Below the pieces are notes generated by a model. That model was not told the DNA's origin, did not search any database, and saw only the letters and a list, made by a program, of their open reading frames with translations. Of a DNA stretch of 64,000 nt, positions 1-8,135 are shown in pieces (position 1 is the first letter of the stretch; each line of letters opens with the position of its first letter). This DNA comes from an uncultured Algibacter sp. (GTDB lineage Bacteria; Bacteroidota; Bacteroidia; Flavobacteriales; Flavobacteriaceae): contig NZ_CANLGU010000005.1 in assembly GCF_947490405.1 (NCBI RefSeq), positions 246,740-310,739 on the forward strand, in the 5' to 3' direction. Both the position numbers and the translations under genes were made by a program.

Positions 1-438
1 CTAAAACTTGGAAAACAAGATGCCACAGATGAAGATGTTATTGAAGCTTTAAAAATTGCCAATGCTTGGGAATTTGTTAAAGATTTATCTGAAGGCATTG
101 AAACAAACATTGGAGACGCTGGAAGCAAATTATCTGGTGGGCAAAAACAACGTTTAAGTATAGCCAGAGCTGTATTAAAAAGTCCTCCAATTATGATTTT
201 AGATGAGGCAACCTCAGCGCTTGATACAGAAAGCGAGCGCGTTGTTCAAGTAGCTTTAGAAAACATGATGAAAAACAGAACATCAATCGTAATAGCACAT
301 AGACTATCAACCATTCAAAACGCTGATAACATTGTGGTATTAAATAAAGGTGAAATTATTGAACAAGGTAAGCATGATGAACTTATTGCAAAAAATGGGG
401 CCTACAAAAAGCTTGTTGATATGCAAAGTTTAGATTAA
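1..438 (+). CDS. ABC exporter, C-terminal part (truncated by window edge)
   Basis: This is the 3' end of an ABC exporter ATPase; the reading frame is open from base 1, so the membrane domain and Walker A lie outside the window. Visible motifs are the signature LSGGQKQR, Walker [13 protein letters not shown] with the catalytic Glu and D-loop, and the H-loop [10 protein letters not shown]. All catalytic elements are intact. The domain resembles the MsbA/lipid-exporter class of fused membrane-ATPase half transporters, which work as homodimers in the inner membrane. The substrate cannot be inferred from this fragment. A hairpin terminator follows 25 bp after the stop. Confidence 0.9.
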   Translation, partial: LKLGKQDATDEDVIEALKIANAWEFVKDLSEGIETNIGDAGSKLSGGQKQRLSIARAVLKSPPIMILDEATSALDTESERVVQVALENMMKNRTSIVIAHRLSTIQNADNIVVLNKGEIIEQGKHDELIAKNGAYKKLVDMQSLD

Positions 439-462
439 GCAATCTTAATTTTATAAATAAAA

Positions 463-496
463 AAAAGGATAGAGATTTGGGGGCGTCTATCCTTTT
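463..496 (+). terminator. Rho-independent terminator after ABC exporter
   Basis: Arms AAAAGGATAGA and TCTATCCTTTT are separated by a G-rich loop of about 12 bases. The position directly after the stop at 438 fits a terminator for the exporter gene. Between here and the sigma factor at 716 only AT-rich leader sequence is seen, with a near-consensus -7 element TATATTTA at 688-695. Confidence 0.75.
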
Positions 497-715
497 CTGT
501 TTTTGCTAGACTTGGGGAAGACTAACACATAAGTAGGTTTCTGATACAAACATATAACATAAAAACCTATACTACAAGAAAAAATGCATTTTATCGTATA
601 TTGTTTACACTTAATCGATAAAAAATAATTTAATGCTCTGATTTACAGAATAGTAAAATAATTCAAAAAACACCTTTAAACTTTTAGTATATTTAGTAGT
701 CTAAATACCAAACAA

Positions 716-1264
716 TTGTTTGTGATTGACGAAGCACAACTTATAAAACAACTACAATCTAAAACTAATAAGAACGAAGCCTTTAAAGAGCTCTTAGGCC
801 TTTACAAGGAACGTTTATATTGGCATATTAGAAACATCGTAAAATCTCATGATGACGCAGATGACGTGCTTCAGAATACATTCATCAAAATCTTTAAAAA
901 CATTGATAAATTTAAAGGGGATAGTAAATTGTTTTCTTGGATTTACAGAATAGCTACTAATGAATCTATTACCTTCATAAATAAAAGAGCAAAACAATTA
1001 CAAATAACTAACGAAGAGGTTCAGCAATTAACAATAAACAATTTAATATCGGATGTCTATTTTGAAGGTGACGCTATTCAATTGAAACTCCAAAAAGCTA
1101 TTTCAACATTACCTGAAAAGCAACAATTGGTGTTTAATATGAAATATTTTGAAGATATAAAGTACAAAGACATGTCTCATATTTTGGAAACTAGTGAAGG
1201 AGCCCTTAAAGCATCATATCATATTGCAGTTAAAAAAATAGAAGCGTACTTAACTGAAAATTAA
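716..1264 (+). CDS. ECF-type RNA polymerase sigma factor
   Basis: A 182-residue sigma-70 family protein of ECF size. Region 2 spans roughly residues 43-85, with the DDADDVLQNTFIKIF core helix and the FSWIYRIATN segment. Region 4 spans roughly residues 133-177, with LPEKQQLVFNMKYFEDIKY followed by a helix-turn-helix. It should direct RNA polymerase to a small envelope regulon. The start is TTG at 716 or GTG at 722, since no ATG is available near the N-terminus. It is followed by a membrane anti-sigma-like protein and a Spy-like periplasmic protein, so the three genes look like one signalling unit. Confidence 0.88.
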   Translation: MFVIDEAQLIKQLQSKTNKNEAFKELLGLYKERLYWHIRNIVKSHDDADDVLQNTFIKIFKNIDKFKGDSKLFSWIYRIATNESITFINKRAKQLQITNEEVQQLTINNLISDVYFEGDAIQLKLQKAISTLPEKQQLVFNMKYFEDIKYKDMSHILETSEGALKASYHIAVKKIEAYLTEN

Positions 1265-1307
1265 ACCTTTCAACAATTTATAAGTCAAATAAACAAGAGC
1301 ATACTCA

Positions 1308-1817
1308 ATGAAAAACAAGAATCTACATAATATTAAATCATCTGGATTTAAAATTCCTGAAGAATATTTTGATACTTTAGAGAAAAAGGTTCTTAATAAA
1401 ATTGATGGTGGTTATACTTTAAAAAACATTAAATCTAATAGTTTTAAAGTACCAGAAAATTATTTTGATACTATTGAATCACGTATTACTGAAAGGTTAT
1501 CAGAAGAAGATCAGGACACTAAAGTAATTTCACTAATCAACAAAAAAACGGTTATTTATATTTCAAGTATTGCTGCTGCTATTTTGATTTTATTCAATCT
1601 AACTATTTTTGATAATCATCCATCTTTTGATAATTTAGAAACCGAAACTGTTGAAAATTATATCTTAGACGAAAATATAAGTTCTTATGAAATAGCATCC
1701 TTATTTAGTACTGATTTACTTAATGAGAGCGATTTCGTCGAACATGATTTTGATGAGGAAAACCTTAAAGAATATCTATTAAACAATGCTGATATTGAGG
1801 CTTTAATGATAGAGTAA
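1308..1817 (+). CDS. Putative membrane anti-sigma factor with duplicated N-terminal motif
   Basis: A 169-residue protein with one membrane segment at about residues 83-102 (IYISSIAAAILILFNLTIF). The cytoplasmic part carries a tandem duplication: SSGFKIPEEYFDTLEKKV near residues 11-28 and SNSFKVPENYFDTIESRI near residues 44-61. The xVPExYFDxL motif is typical of Bacteroidetes proteins encoded just after ECF sigma factors, but usually occurs once. The C-terminal acidic tail would be periplasmic. The role as anti-sigma factor is inferred from position, topology and motif. No recognised zinc-binding anti-sigma domain is visible. Confidence 0.65.
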   Translation: MKNKNLHNIKSSGFKIPEEYFDTLEKKVLNKIDGGYTLKNIKSNSFKVPENYFDTIESRITERLSEEDQDTKVISLINKKTVIYISSIAAAILILFNLTIFDNHPSFDNLETETVENYILDENISSYEIASLFSTDLLNESDFVEHDFDEENLKEYLLNNADIEALMIE

Positions 1818-1828
1818 CACTTAAATAA

Positions 1829-2269
1829 ATGAAAAAGATAATACTTATAGCCATATGCTTTGTGTCATTCACTATGATGGCTCAAAAAGACAAAAGAGAA
1901 CAAATAAAAGCCCTGAAAGTAGCTTTTATTACAGAACAACTCAATTTAACAGAGAAAGAATCACAGAGTTTCTGGCCAGTATACAATGCCTTTGAGCAAG
2001 AAAAGAATAATATTAGGTTTAAAGAAATGAGAGCCATCAGAAAAGACATTAAAGAAAACCTAGATACCATGACTGATGCAGAAGCTAATGCGCTTATTGA
2101 ACGATTAAATAAAGCAGAAAACAGTATGCATAAATTAAGAACGGAATTACCTCAAAAACTCTCTAATATTATACCTGCAAAGAAAATAATTAAACTCAAA
2201 GTTGCAGAAGAAGACTTTAAAAAGAAAATGCTCAATGAGCTAAAAAAACGCAAAAAAGAGAGAGGTTAG
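1829..2269 (+). CDS. Spy/CpxP-like periplasmic protein
   Basis: A 146-residue exported protein with signal peptide MKKIILIAICFVSFTMMAQ. The mature part is almost entirely charged helix and includes LTEKESQSFWPVYNAFEQE, a motif seen in Bacteroidetes Spy/LTxxQ-type periplasmic sensors. Such proteins act as small chaperones or as sensor partners of ECF sigma/anti-sigma pairs (compare CnrX in CnrYXH systems). It starts 11 bp after the anti-sigma-like gene and is probably cotranscribed with it. The ligand or stress sensed is unknown. Confidence 0.7.
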   Translation: MKKIILIAICFVSFTMMAQKDKREQIKALKVAFITEQLNLTEKESQSFWPVYNAFEQEKNNIRFKEMRAIRKDIKENLDTMTDAEANALIERLNKAENSMHKLRTELPQKLSNIIPAKKIIKLKVAEEDFKKKMLNELKKRKKERG

Positions 2270-2287
2270 TTAACCTCTCTCTTTTTT
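2252..2287. terminator. Near-perfect 36-bp bidirectional terminator
   Basis: The half-site AAAAAAGAGAGAGGTTAG is repeated in inverted form with a single central mismatch, ending in a T-run on either strand. It overlaps the stop codon (2267-2269) of the Spy-like gene and also lies just downstream of the convergent gene ending at 2304, so it can serve both. Confidence 0.85.
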
Positions 2288-2303
2288 GAAAACAAATTTA
2301 AAA

Positions 2304-3443
2304 TTAGTCTTTAATTATTTTTTTAGAAACAGTTACTCCTGAATCTAGAATAATACTCATTAAATAAAGCCCATTTGAAAAATTACTAACATCTATCTTC
2401 AAATCAGATGTTGATAGTATTTTAGTCCCAACTGTATTAAATATATCTATTTTCTCAATAGCTTCTGAAGATTTAATAGTTACATAATCTCTTGATGGAT
2501 TAGGAAATATATCCATAGAAACCTGCTTATTTACAGCCTTATTCAAGCTTAAGACATTATTGTAATCGTAAGTCGTTCTGTAATTATTTGTGCTTGTTTC
2601 AGAAAGTATTTTATTAAAGTATGGATAGTCTTCATATAAATATTCAAATCCGTTGTCATCAGCAAATGGATTATCGAAACTACTCATTAAAGCTGTCATA
2701 TCATAAGCATAAGTAATTGTTTCGTCTCCACCTCCACCACCAGCAAAAGCATCAGTCTCTGATATTCTATTTCCATTACCATCAACTACATATGAAGTAG
2801 TAAAGACCTCTTCCCAAGCCATACCATTTCTAATATCGAATTTCACAGATGCTATTCTATTATTACCATCGTAGGTAAAACTATCTCTACCTTCCAACAC
2901 CCAAGTAGTTCCATTCCACTCTTCTTCAATAATTTCATCAATAGTACCATTGCCATTATAAGATACGGTAGATTGAAACGTATTTGTCCATACAGAACCA
3001 TCATAATCCTCTGAAATACCACCAGTTAATGTTGTACCAGAATATAGAATTGTTGATCTTGACTCTGCAACCCATGCACCAGTATCCCAAGTATAACTTT
3101 CAATTAAAGATAAATCACCATTCCCGTTGTAAGTATAAACTATTCTTTCATCGTTTTCATACATACCAGTAGATGAATTATAACTCTGATAAACCTCAAC
3201 AGTTACCTTATTACTTCCGTTATAGGTATAAGAAACTTTTCCCGAAACTTCCCAATTTAAGCCATTCCAAAAAAAATCTGTTTCACTTATTAAATTACCA
3301 TTTTCATATTCGTAGTTGTAACCTGAACTATTTATCCAAGTACCTCCTCCAATATCTACTTCTTCAATAGAAGACAATAGTTGGTTTTGACCGTAACAAA
3401 TTGTAGAGAGAATTAATAAACATAGTAGTGTAATTTTTTTCAT
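2304..3443 (-). CDS. Secreted repeat protein with type IX sorting domain
   Basis: A 379-residue protein with signal peptide MKKITLLCLLILSTICYGQ. The central region (about residues 40-250) is made of short repeats built on YTYNGNG and SYNGNGTIDEI, alternating with W-rich strands, and is similar in flavour to RHS/YD-type repeats. The last 75 residues contain IFPNPSRDYVTIKS, followed by beta strands and a final VSKKIIKD, which is the standard type A C-terminal domain for type IX secretion. It is therefore expected at or outside the outer surface. The specific function is unknown. Confidence 0.75.
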   Translation of the reverse strand: MKKITLLCLLILSTICYGQNQLLSSIEEVDIGGGTWINSSGYNYEYENGNLISETDFFWNGLNWEVSGKVSYTYNGSNKVTVEVYQSYNSSTGMYENDERIVYTYNGNGDLSLIESYTWDTGAWVAESRSTILYSGTTLTGGISEDYDGSVWTNTFQSTVSYNGNGTIDEIIEEEWNGTTWVLEGRDSFTYDGNNRIASVKFDIRNGMAWEEVFTTSYVVDGNGNRISETDAFAGGGGGDETITYAYDMTALMSSFDNPFADDNGFEYLYEDYPYFNKILSETSTNNYRTTYDYNNVLSLNKAVNKQVSMDIFPNPSRDYVTIKSSEAIEKIDIFNTVGTKILSTSDLKIDVSNFSNGLYLMSIILDSGVTVSKKIIKD

Positions 3444-3549
3444 AATACTTAAGGTTTTTAATTTGATTAATTAACTAACTTAAAAGTATAAAAAATACTT
3501 ACCAGATTAAAAAACAAGCACTTAAGTGTAATTTTTTTAGATAAACTGA

Positions 3550-4638
3550 TTACTTAAAAAGTAATTTGGATATTTTTCTTGCTCCAGCTGCATAAGCCAC
3601 AGAATCGTTTAAAAACCTAATGGTATAAAAACCTTCATCACTTATATGTTTCCATGAGCTTCCAGAATCACTACTATAATCAATACCTTTAAAACCAACA
3701 GCTACCAATTCTTTTCCACCTCTGTTAGGAATATATTGCACACAACTTCTGTATCCAGGGTTTTGATTTTGCGACACCAACTCCCAAGTTTTACCTCCAT
3801 CATTAGTTCTAATTTTATTAGCAGCATTATCATCGGGCTTGGTATAATCACCTCCTATGGCAAATCCAGTTAATTCATCATAAAAATCTATAGAATAAAT
3901 ACCCTCTGTATCTTTTTCTTTAACTATTGGTGTCTCGAAAACCTCCCAAGTTTTCCCTTTATCTGGCGAATAATAAACGCGTCCTGCTGTAGTTGCAACC
4001 CAAGTATTATCTCCAACTATTGCAATATTGGTATCACTTGCAGCAAAAGCACCTTCGTTTTCAATACCTTTTGGCAAATTATCACAAGACAATTTCTCCC
4101 AAGTACTTCCTCCGTCTCTGGTAATTATAATTGACAAACACCCCTCTACTGAATCTCCAATAGCAATTCCTTCTTGGTCATTCCAAAAATCCATGGAATC
4201 GTAAAAGACACTAGGGTGAGATTCTTGGTATACCACTTTATTTTTTTCTAAATCTGCATCAAGTTTATAAAGCAAAGCCGGAGAACCAATAGTAATACCA
4301 AATCCTCCTTTTTTGGTAACACCAAGCGCTCTAAAATTTAACTTTAAAGTATCATTTGACAAGTTTATTTTATGATTGTAAAACGCTTTTCCTTTTAACG
4401 AATCAACATGCTTAAAAATAGAGTTTGGAAAGATGATTCCAAATTCTCCAATAGATGTTAAATACGCCGGGGCAGAAAACTCAGCTTTAATAATTTCTAA
4501 GGCACGAACATTTAAAGTAGAATCTTGTACAAGTGTTTCTATTTCAACTTTACTAAAATCTCTTGATGTAACTTCATCTTTATTTACTTCTGAAAACAAA
4601 AACGTTAAGGAGAATACTATTAAGCAAAACTGTTTCAT
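3550..4638 (-). CDS. BNR/YCF48-like beta-propeller protein
   Basis: A 362-residue exported protein with an N-terminal hydrophobic stretch (CLIVFSLTFLFS). It contains repeated sialidase-type Asp-box motifs: SPDKGKTWEVF, TNDGGKTWELV, TRDGGSTWEKL and SSDSGSSWKHI. These mark a beta-propeller of the BNR or photosystem-assembly-factor (YCF48) type. Bacteroidetes annotate such proteins as oxidoreductases, but no catalytic site is visible, so a scaffold or binding role is as likely. A small palindrome with a T-run (about 3509-3540) may end transcription. Confidence 0.7.
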   Translation of the reverse strand: MKQFCLIVFSLTFLFSEVNKDEVTSRDFSKVEIETLVQDSTLNVRALEIIKAEFSAPAYLTSIGEFGIIFPNSIFKHVDSLKGKAFYNHKINLSNDTLKLNFRALGVTKKGGFGITIGSPALLYKLDADLEKNKVVYQESHPSVFYDSMDFWNDQEGIAIGDSVEGCLSIIITRDGGSTWEKLSCDNLPKGIENEGAFAASDTNIAIVGDNTWVATTAGRVYYSPDKGKTWEVFETPIVKEKDTEGIYSIDFYDELTGFAIGGDYTKPDDNAANKIRTNDGGKTWELVSQNQNPGYRSCVQYIPNRGGKELVAVGFKGIDYSSDSGSSWKHISDEGFYTIRFLNDSVAYAAGARKISKLLFK

Positions 4639-4665
4639 AACTTTTATAATTTCCTTAAAAATAGA

Positions 4666-4693
4666 AAAGCTCTATGAACAATCATAGAGCTTT
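4666..4693 (-). terminator. Terminator of the SCO gene block
   Basis: An 11-bp perfect stem (AAAGCTCTATG with CATAGAGCTTT) and a 6-base loop lie 27 bp beyond the SCO stop codon on the minus strand, followed by a T-rich stretch. Confidence 0.8.
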
Positions 4694-4719
4694 ACATGAA
4701 AAAATAACTATTAATCAAA

Positions 4720-5379
4720 TCAAATCTCTTTCTTTAATATTTCAACGTGTCGTTTTAAACGCTCCACATCAATAGGTAACGTACCGTTGTAAACACCTCT
4801 AATATAACCTTGCTTATCTACTAGGATAAAGTTTTCAGTATGAATAAAATTACTTTCATCTTGCGTTTTGGTAAAATCTTCATCTGCAAAATATCCTGTT
4901 CTTGCAATATCATAAAGCGCATCTTTATCACCTGTTACTAAATGCCACTTATTAGGGTTAACATGGTATGTTTCGGCATACTTTTTTAATAAAGGAATTG
5001 AATCTCGCCACGGCATAACCGTATGAGAGAGTAACATAATATCATTATTATTTTTATAAGCTTCTTGAATAGTTTGCATATTCTTTGTGAGTTTCGGACA
5101 GATACCTGGACAACTCGTAAAAAAGAAATCTGCTATATATATTTTTCCTTTAAATGTTTTATTATTAACCGTTTCACCATTTTGATTTATAAATGAAAAC
5201 TCAGGGATTTTATGTCTTGGTGTATTCCATTCTGGAGTAAAATCAGCCGAATTAAAATATGGTAATTCTGTAATTTCCTTTTTAGAAGCGATTCCCTTTG
5301 TTTCATTTTTACATGAAATAAAGCAAAAAACTAAAGGCATCACTATAAAATATAATTTACTTAATTTCATTTTTATCAA
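4720..5379 (-). CDS. SCO1/SenC-family copper/thiol protein
   Basis: A 219-residue lipoprotein (lipobox ending LVFCFISC) with a thioredoxin fold. The metal-binding Cys pair is in SCPGICPKLTKNMQ (about residues 94-107), and the third ligand His is in FIHTENFILVD near residue 180. SCO proteins deliver copper to, or reduce, the CuA site of cytochrome oxidases, or act as thiol-disulfide proteins in the periplasm. This copy is not beside oxidase genes. It ends a block of surface lipoproteins and overlaps the MORN-type gene upstream by 23 bp, so it is probably translationally coupled to it. Confidence 0.88.
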   Translation of the reverse strand: MIKMKLSKLYFIVMPLVFCFISCKNETKGIASKKEITELPYFNSADFTPEWNTPRHKIPEFSFINQNGETVNNKTFKGKIYIADFFFTSCPGICPKLTKNMQTIQEAYKNNNDIMLLSHTVMPWRDSIPLLKKYAETYHVNPNKWHLVTGDKDALYDIARTGYFADEDFTKTQDESNFIHTENFILVDKQGYIRGVYNGTLPIDVERLKRHVEILKKEI

Positions 5380-5926
5380 CCGTTACGGTATAACATTTTT
5401 TCAAACCAATTAATCCAAAGCGCTCACCATTTACAACTTCATAATTAGCCTTAATACTGCCATCTGGTTTCCACAGACGTTGGCTTCCTGTTTCTTTTCC
5501 ATTCTTATAATTAAAATCCATTAACAATAAACCATCGGCATACCATTCCTTGACCATGCCATGGAATTCGCCTTTACTATTAAAATGATATTCAAATTTT
5601 AAGTTGCCATTGTCCCACCAAGACTTGTGTATTCCTGTTTTTATTCCTTCAGCATAAAGTCTTTCTACAACTAATGCTCCATCTATATTCCACTGCTTTT
5701 CTTTGCCTTCTTTTAAACCATCTTTATAGAAAACTTCAGATTGTAATTGTCCATCAATAAAAGAACTTACTATTTTACCTGTAAAAGGCTTTTTATTAAA
5801 TTCTAGAATACCATTATTTAAGTTTAAATGTTTATTTGAAACATCTAAAACCATGGCATCCTGCTTCTCACAAGAAGTAAAAATTAAAAATAGAAAGCCG
5901 ATATTTAGAATAACCCAATACCGCAA
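5357..5926 (-). CDS. MORN/YwqK-type repeat lipoprotein
   Basis: A 189-residue lipoprotein (lipobox LIFTSCEKQ) made of repeats of about 23 residues with the pattern G-x-W-x-x-G, for example YKDGLKEGKEKQWNIDGAL and WYADGLLLMDFNYKNGKETG. This is the MORN-2 or YwqK-like repeat. Databases often call it an antitoxin, but there is no toxin partner here and the protein is exported, so that label should not be trusted. It starts one base from the end of the YHYH lipoprotein gene and overlaps the SCO gene, indicating one transcript. Confidence 0.75.
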   Translation of the reverse strand: MRYWVILNIGFLFLIFTSCEKQDAMVLDVSNKHLNLNNGILEFNKKPFTGKIVSSFIDGQLQSEVFYKDGLKEGKEKQWNIDGALVVERLYAEGIKTGIHKSWWDNGNLKFEYHFNSKGEFHGMVKEWYADGLLLMDFNYKNGKETGSQRLWKPDGSIKANYEVVNGERFGLIGLKKCYTVTVDKNEIK

Positions 5927-6730
5927 CTAACGAGAAATATTACCCGGTGTACCAAAAAACCCATTACCATTTAAGTATGGATCCTCACTAGTGATATGAT
6001 AATGATAAATACCTTCTGGAAAATCTGTTGTAACACCTGTATGACCATGGTAATCATCTAAATCTGAATTAGTAACAGTTTCTCCGTTTTCTAGAGGACC
6101 ATATACAGGAAAACCATCTGCCAATAATCCTAAAAATGCACCTTCACCAAATTGCTCCGTTAAATAGGTTGGCTCTATATGATAATGGTAATTACCTTGT
6201 CCTGCAGGGTGCCCTAAATACTGATCGAAAGAGTCAATTTCATTAGTTAATGGCGATCCTCCAGCTGCATATTGGTTAAAAAACACAACACCATTTCTAG
6301 AAATACCTATAGGTCCCATAGGGGTAGCCTCTTTATTAGTAGCTTCTTCCGGATTTAACGATATAGTAAACACAATATTTTGAGCTGAAATTCTATTTGG
6401 GTTTATTCTGAAATTTGAATTAGTACCGTTATAAGCTTCATACAAAGGGTTGTTTGTTGGCCAATATGGGCTTGTATGATTTGGTAGGTCTTGCGTCGTA
6501 AATGTTACTGCATTCCCGTTTACTGCGTAAGATAATCCAGTACCTTCAAACTTTGATAAAATATTACTAATATCATAAGCGGTTTCTATTTCCTCTTCCA
6601 TTTCTTCTTGTTCCTGTTGCTCTTCTTGAGTGGTATCATCTGATTCATCACTACTACACGAAAGAAATGTTATCGAGAATAGCAATACAATGCATATAAA
6701 TGTAGCTGTAGCTGTAAATAGGTTTTTCAT
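5927..6730 (-). CDS. YHYH-domain surface lipoprotein
   Basis: A 267-residue lipoprotein with lipobox TFLSCSSDESDD. The acidic run after the Cys resembles the lipoprotein export signal that sends Bacteroidetes lipoproteins to the cell surface. The domain has two copies of the name-giving motif, GNYHYHIEPTYL (about residue 180) and GIYHYHITSEDPYL (about residue 243), plus GLLADGFPVYGP. The His/Tyr clusters look like a metal site, but the biochemical function of the family is not established. It is a paralogue of the larger YHYH protein 200 bp upstream. Confidence 0.82.
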   Translation of the reverse strand: MKNLFTATATFICIVLLFSITFLSCSSDESDDTTQEEQQEQEEMEEEIETAYDISNILSKFEGTGLSYAVNGNAVTFTTQDLPNHTSPYWPTNNPLYEAYNGTNSNFRINPNRISAQNIVFTISLNPEEATNKEATPMGPIGISRNGVVFFNQYAAGGSPLTNEIDSFDQYLGHPAGQGNYHYHIEPTYLTEQFGEGAFLGLLADGFPVYGPLENGETVTNSDLDDYHGHTGVTTDFPEGIYHYHITSEDPYLNGNGFFGTPGNISR

Positions 6731-6760
6731 AGTTTTTAATTTAAAATAGTCAACTTTTGG

Positions 6761-6859
6761 CTAATTACACAAGTTAGAAATTAAAATCATATTCAATATG
6801 AGTATTATAATTACTAAAACTAATATAATGACAACCAAAGGGTTTTTCTTGGTTTTCAT
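6761..6859 (-). CDS. Possible 32-residue single-span membrane peptide
   Basis: A short open frame between the two YHYH genes encodes MKTKKNPLVVIILVLVIIIL and twelve further residues. It has three Lys in the first five residues, a long Leu/Ile/Val helix, and a short C-terminal tail. The layout (basic start, one membrane span) is that of real small membrane proteins, and the frame is complete from ATG to TAG. There is no clear ribosome binding site, and low-complexity AT-rich DNA can produce such frames by chance. Confidence 0.35.
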   Translation of the reverse strand: MKTKKNPLVVIILVLVIIILILNMILISNLCN

Positions 6860-6927
6860 GGAGCTAATATTAATAACTGTTTATATAGATGCTTTTAAAA
6901 CAAAAAACTTGCGTTTGAGTTAAAAAA

Positions 6928-8016
6928 TTATTGTCTACGCCTTTGGCTTCTATTTGGCCTAGGCAGGTTCTTTAGTTCGGATTCAACTAAAAATCCATCA
7001 TCATTTTTATCAAACTCCGAAAACTTTAAAGCTAAAGGGCCTTTAGTTTCAGTTTTAGATAGTTTTCCATCATTGTTGGAATCCATACGTTCAAGTAGTT
7101 GAGCTAAACTTGGTCTGCCTCGCCTTTCATTTAATGTCACTTCACCCATTAAACATCTACTTACATAAGGAAATGCATTCGTAACTAAATACATGTATTT
7201 ACCATCAATGGTAATTCCATTACATTCATCTAAATCACCTGAACCCTCAACATATTCAAAATCTGAAGTATATGTACCATCATGATGTCCTCCAACTGCA
7301 ATATCAAGAGTATTTCGTCTGGTTTCATAAGTACAATCTTCTCCATCACGAGTACCGTCCATTAACTTGTAACTTGGTTTATATCTATCGCTTTTTGAAT
7401 AATACATCGGGAACCCATCATGAGCAAAACCAACATGCACTAAATCTTTACCAGAATCAAACTTTTCAATAACTGAAGTAGGAGATCCATGATAATGATA
7501 AGCTCCCGTAGGTTGTACGTGTGCATTATTAAAATCTAAACCTAAATTAACCAATTCTTGAAATGCTTCTATACGATAGTTCTCTCCTGTATCACAGGCT
7601 ACAACCTCTGCGGTTCCTGGCTCGAACTTAACACCATTTAAAGCAACTCCTGGTTCTCTAACCCATTGAGGGTTTCCTGTATATTTTGGGTTTACAGGAA
7701 AGTTATACGTTCGTTTTTGAGCAGAAATAGTATTTGGGTTTCCCGGACCCGGAAATTCTCCAGTTTTATGATTTGGCAGGGCATTAGTAACCATCATTCT
7801 TGTATTATCCTTTATTGTAACGGATGTATTTGTCCCAAAACTTTCATCTTTTAAAACATAATCAGCAAAATAAGTCGTGAGGTGATTAGAAACAATTTCA
7901 TTATGATTATGGTTGTCATGACTGTGCTCGTTCTGACTATGACTATGCTGTGCCAAAATTTTATTGCTATTACAACTTATTACAAGTAAACAAGCAACTA
8001 TATATATGTGTTTCAT
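6928..8016 (-). CDS. YHYH-domain protein with C-terminal EF-hand-like calcium loops
   Basis: A 362-residue exported protein, probably a lipoprotein (LLVISCNSNK), with a His-rich segment (HSHSQNEHSHDNHNHNE) just after the signal. The YHYH core includes GAYHYHGSPTSVI near residue 168 and VGFAHDGFPMYY. The C-terminus carries two EF-hand-like loops, DSNNDGKLSKTE and DKNDDGFLVESE, which predict calcium binding. The His-rich stretch suggests binding of transition metals. It lies in the minus-strand envelope block downstream of the CotH gene. Confidence 0.82.
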   Translation of the reverse strand: MKHIYIVACLLVISCNSNKILAQHSHSQNEHSHDNHNHNEIVSNHLTTYFADYVLKDESFGTNTSVTIKDNTRMMVTNALPNHKTGEFPGPGNPNTISAQKRTYNFPVNPKYTGNPQWVREPGVALNGVKFEPGTAEVVACDTGENYRIEAFQELVNLGLDFNNAHVQPTGAYHYHGSPTSVIEKFDSGKDLVHVGFAHDGFPMYYSKSDRYKPSYKLMDGTRDGEDCTYETRRNTLDIAVGGHHDGTYTSDFEYVEGSGDLDECNGITIDGKYMYLVTNAFPYVSRCLMGEVTLNERRGRPSLAQLLERMDSNNDGKLSKTETKGPLALKFSEFDKNDDGFLVESELKNLPRPNRSQRRRQ

Positions 8017-8080
8017 TTTTAAACTTATTAGCTATGAATATTAGGATGCTTTATTAGATAAAAACTTGTGTTTTGAAATA

Positions 8081-8108
8081 AAAAAGCTTCGATTTAAACG
8101 AAGCTTTT
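8081..8108 (-). terminator. Terminator after CotH-like gene
   Basis: The stem AAAAGCTTCG/CGAAGCTTTT has a short AT loop and is followed on the minus strand by a T-run. It lies 28 bp beyond the CotH-like stop codon and separates that gene from the YHYH genes. Confidence 0.75.
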
Positions 8109-8135
8109 AAAAAACCAACTCAATCAAATTATTAT

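Noticed and set aside
5357..5926. Toxin-antitoxin system suggested by the YwqK family label
   Set aside because: The protein is a secreted lipoprotein with MORN repeats and no adjacent toxin, so the label is a database artefact here.
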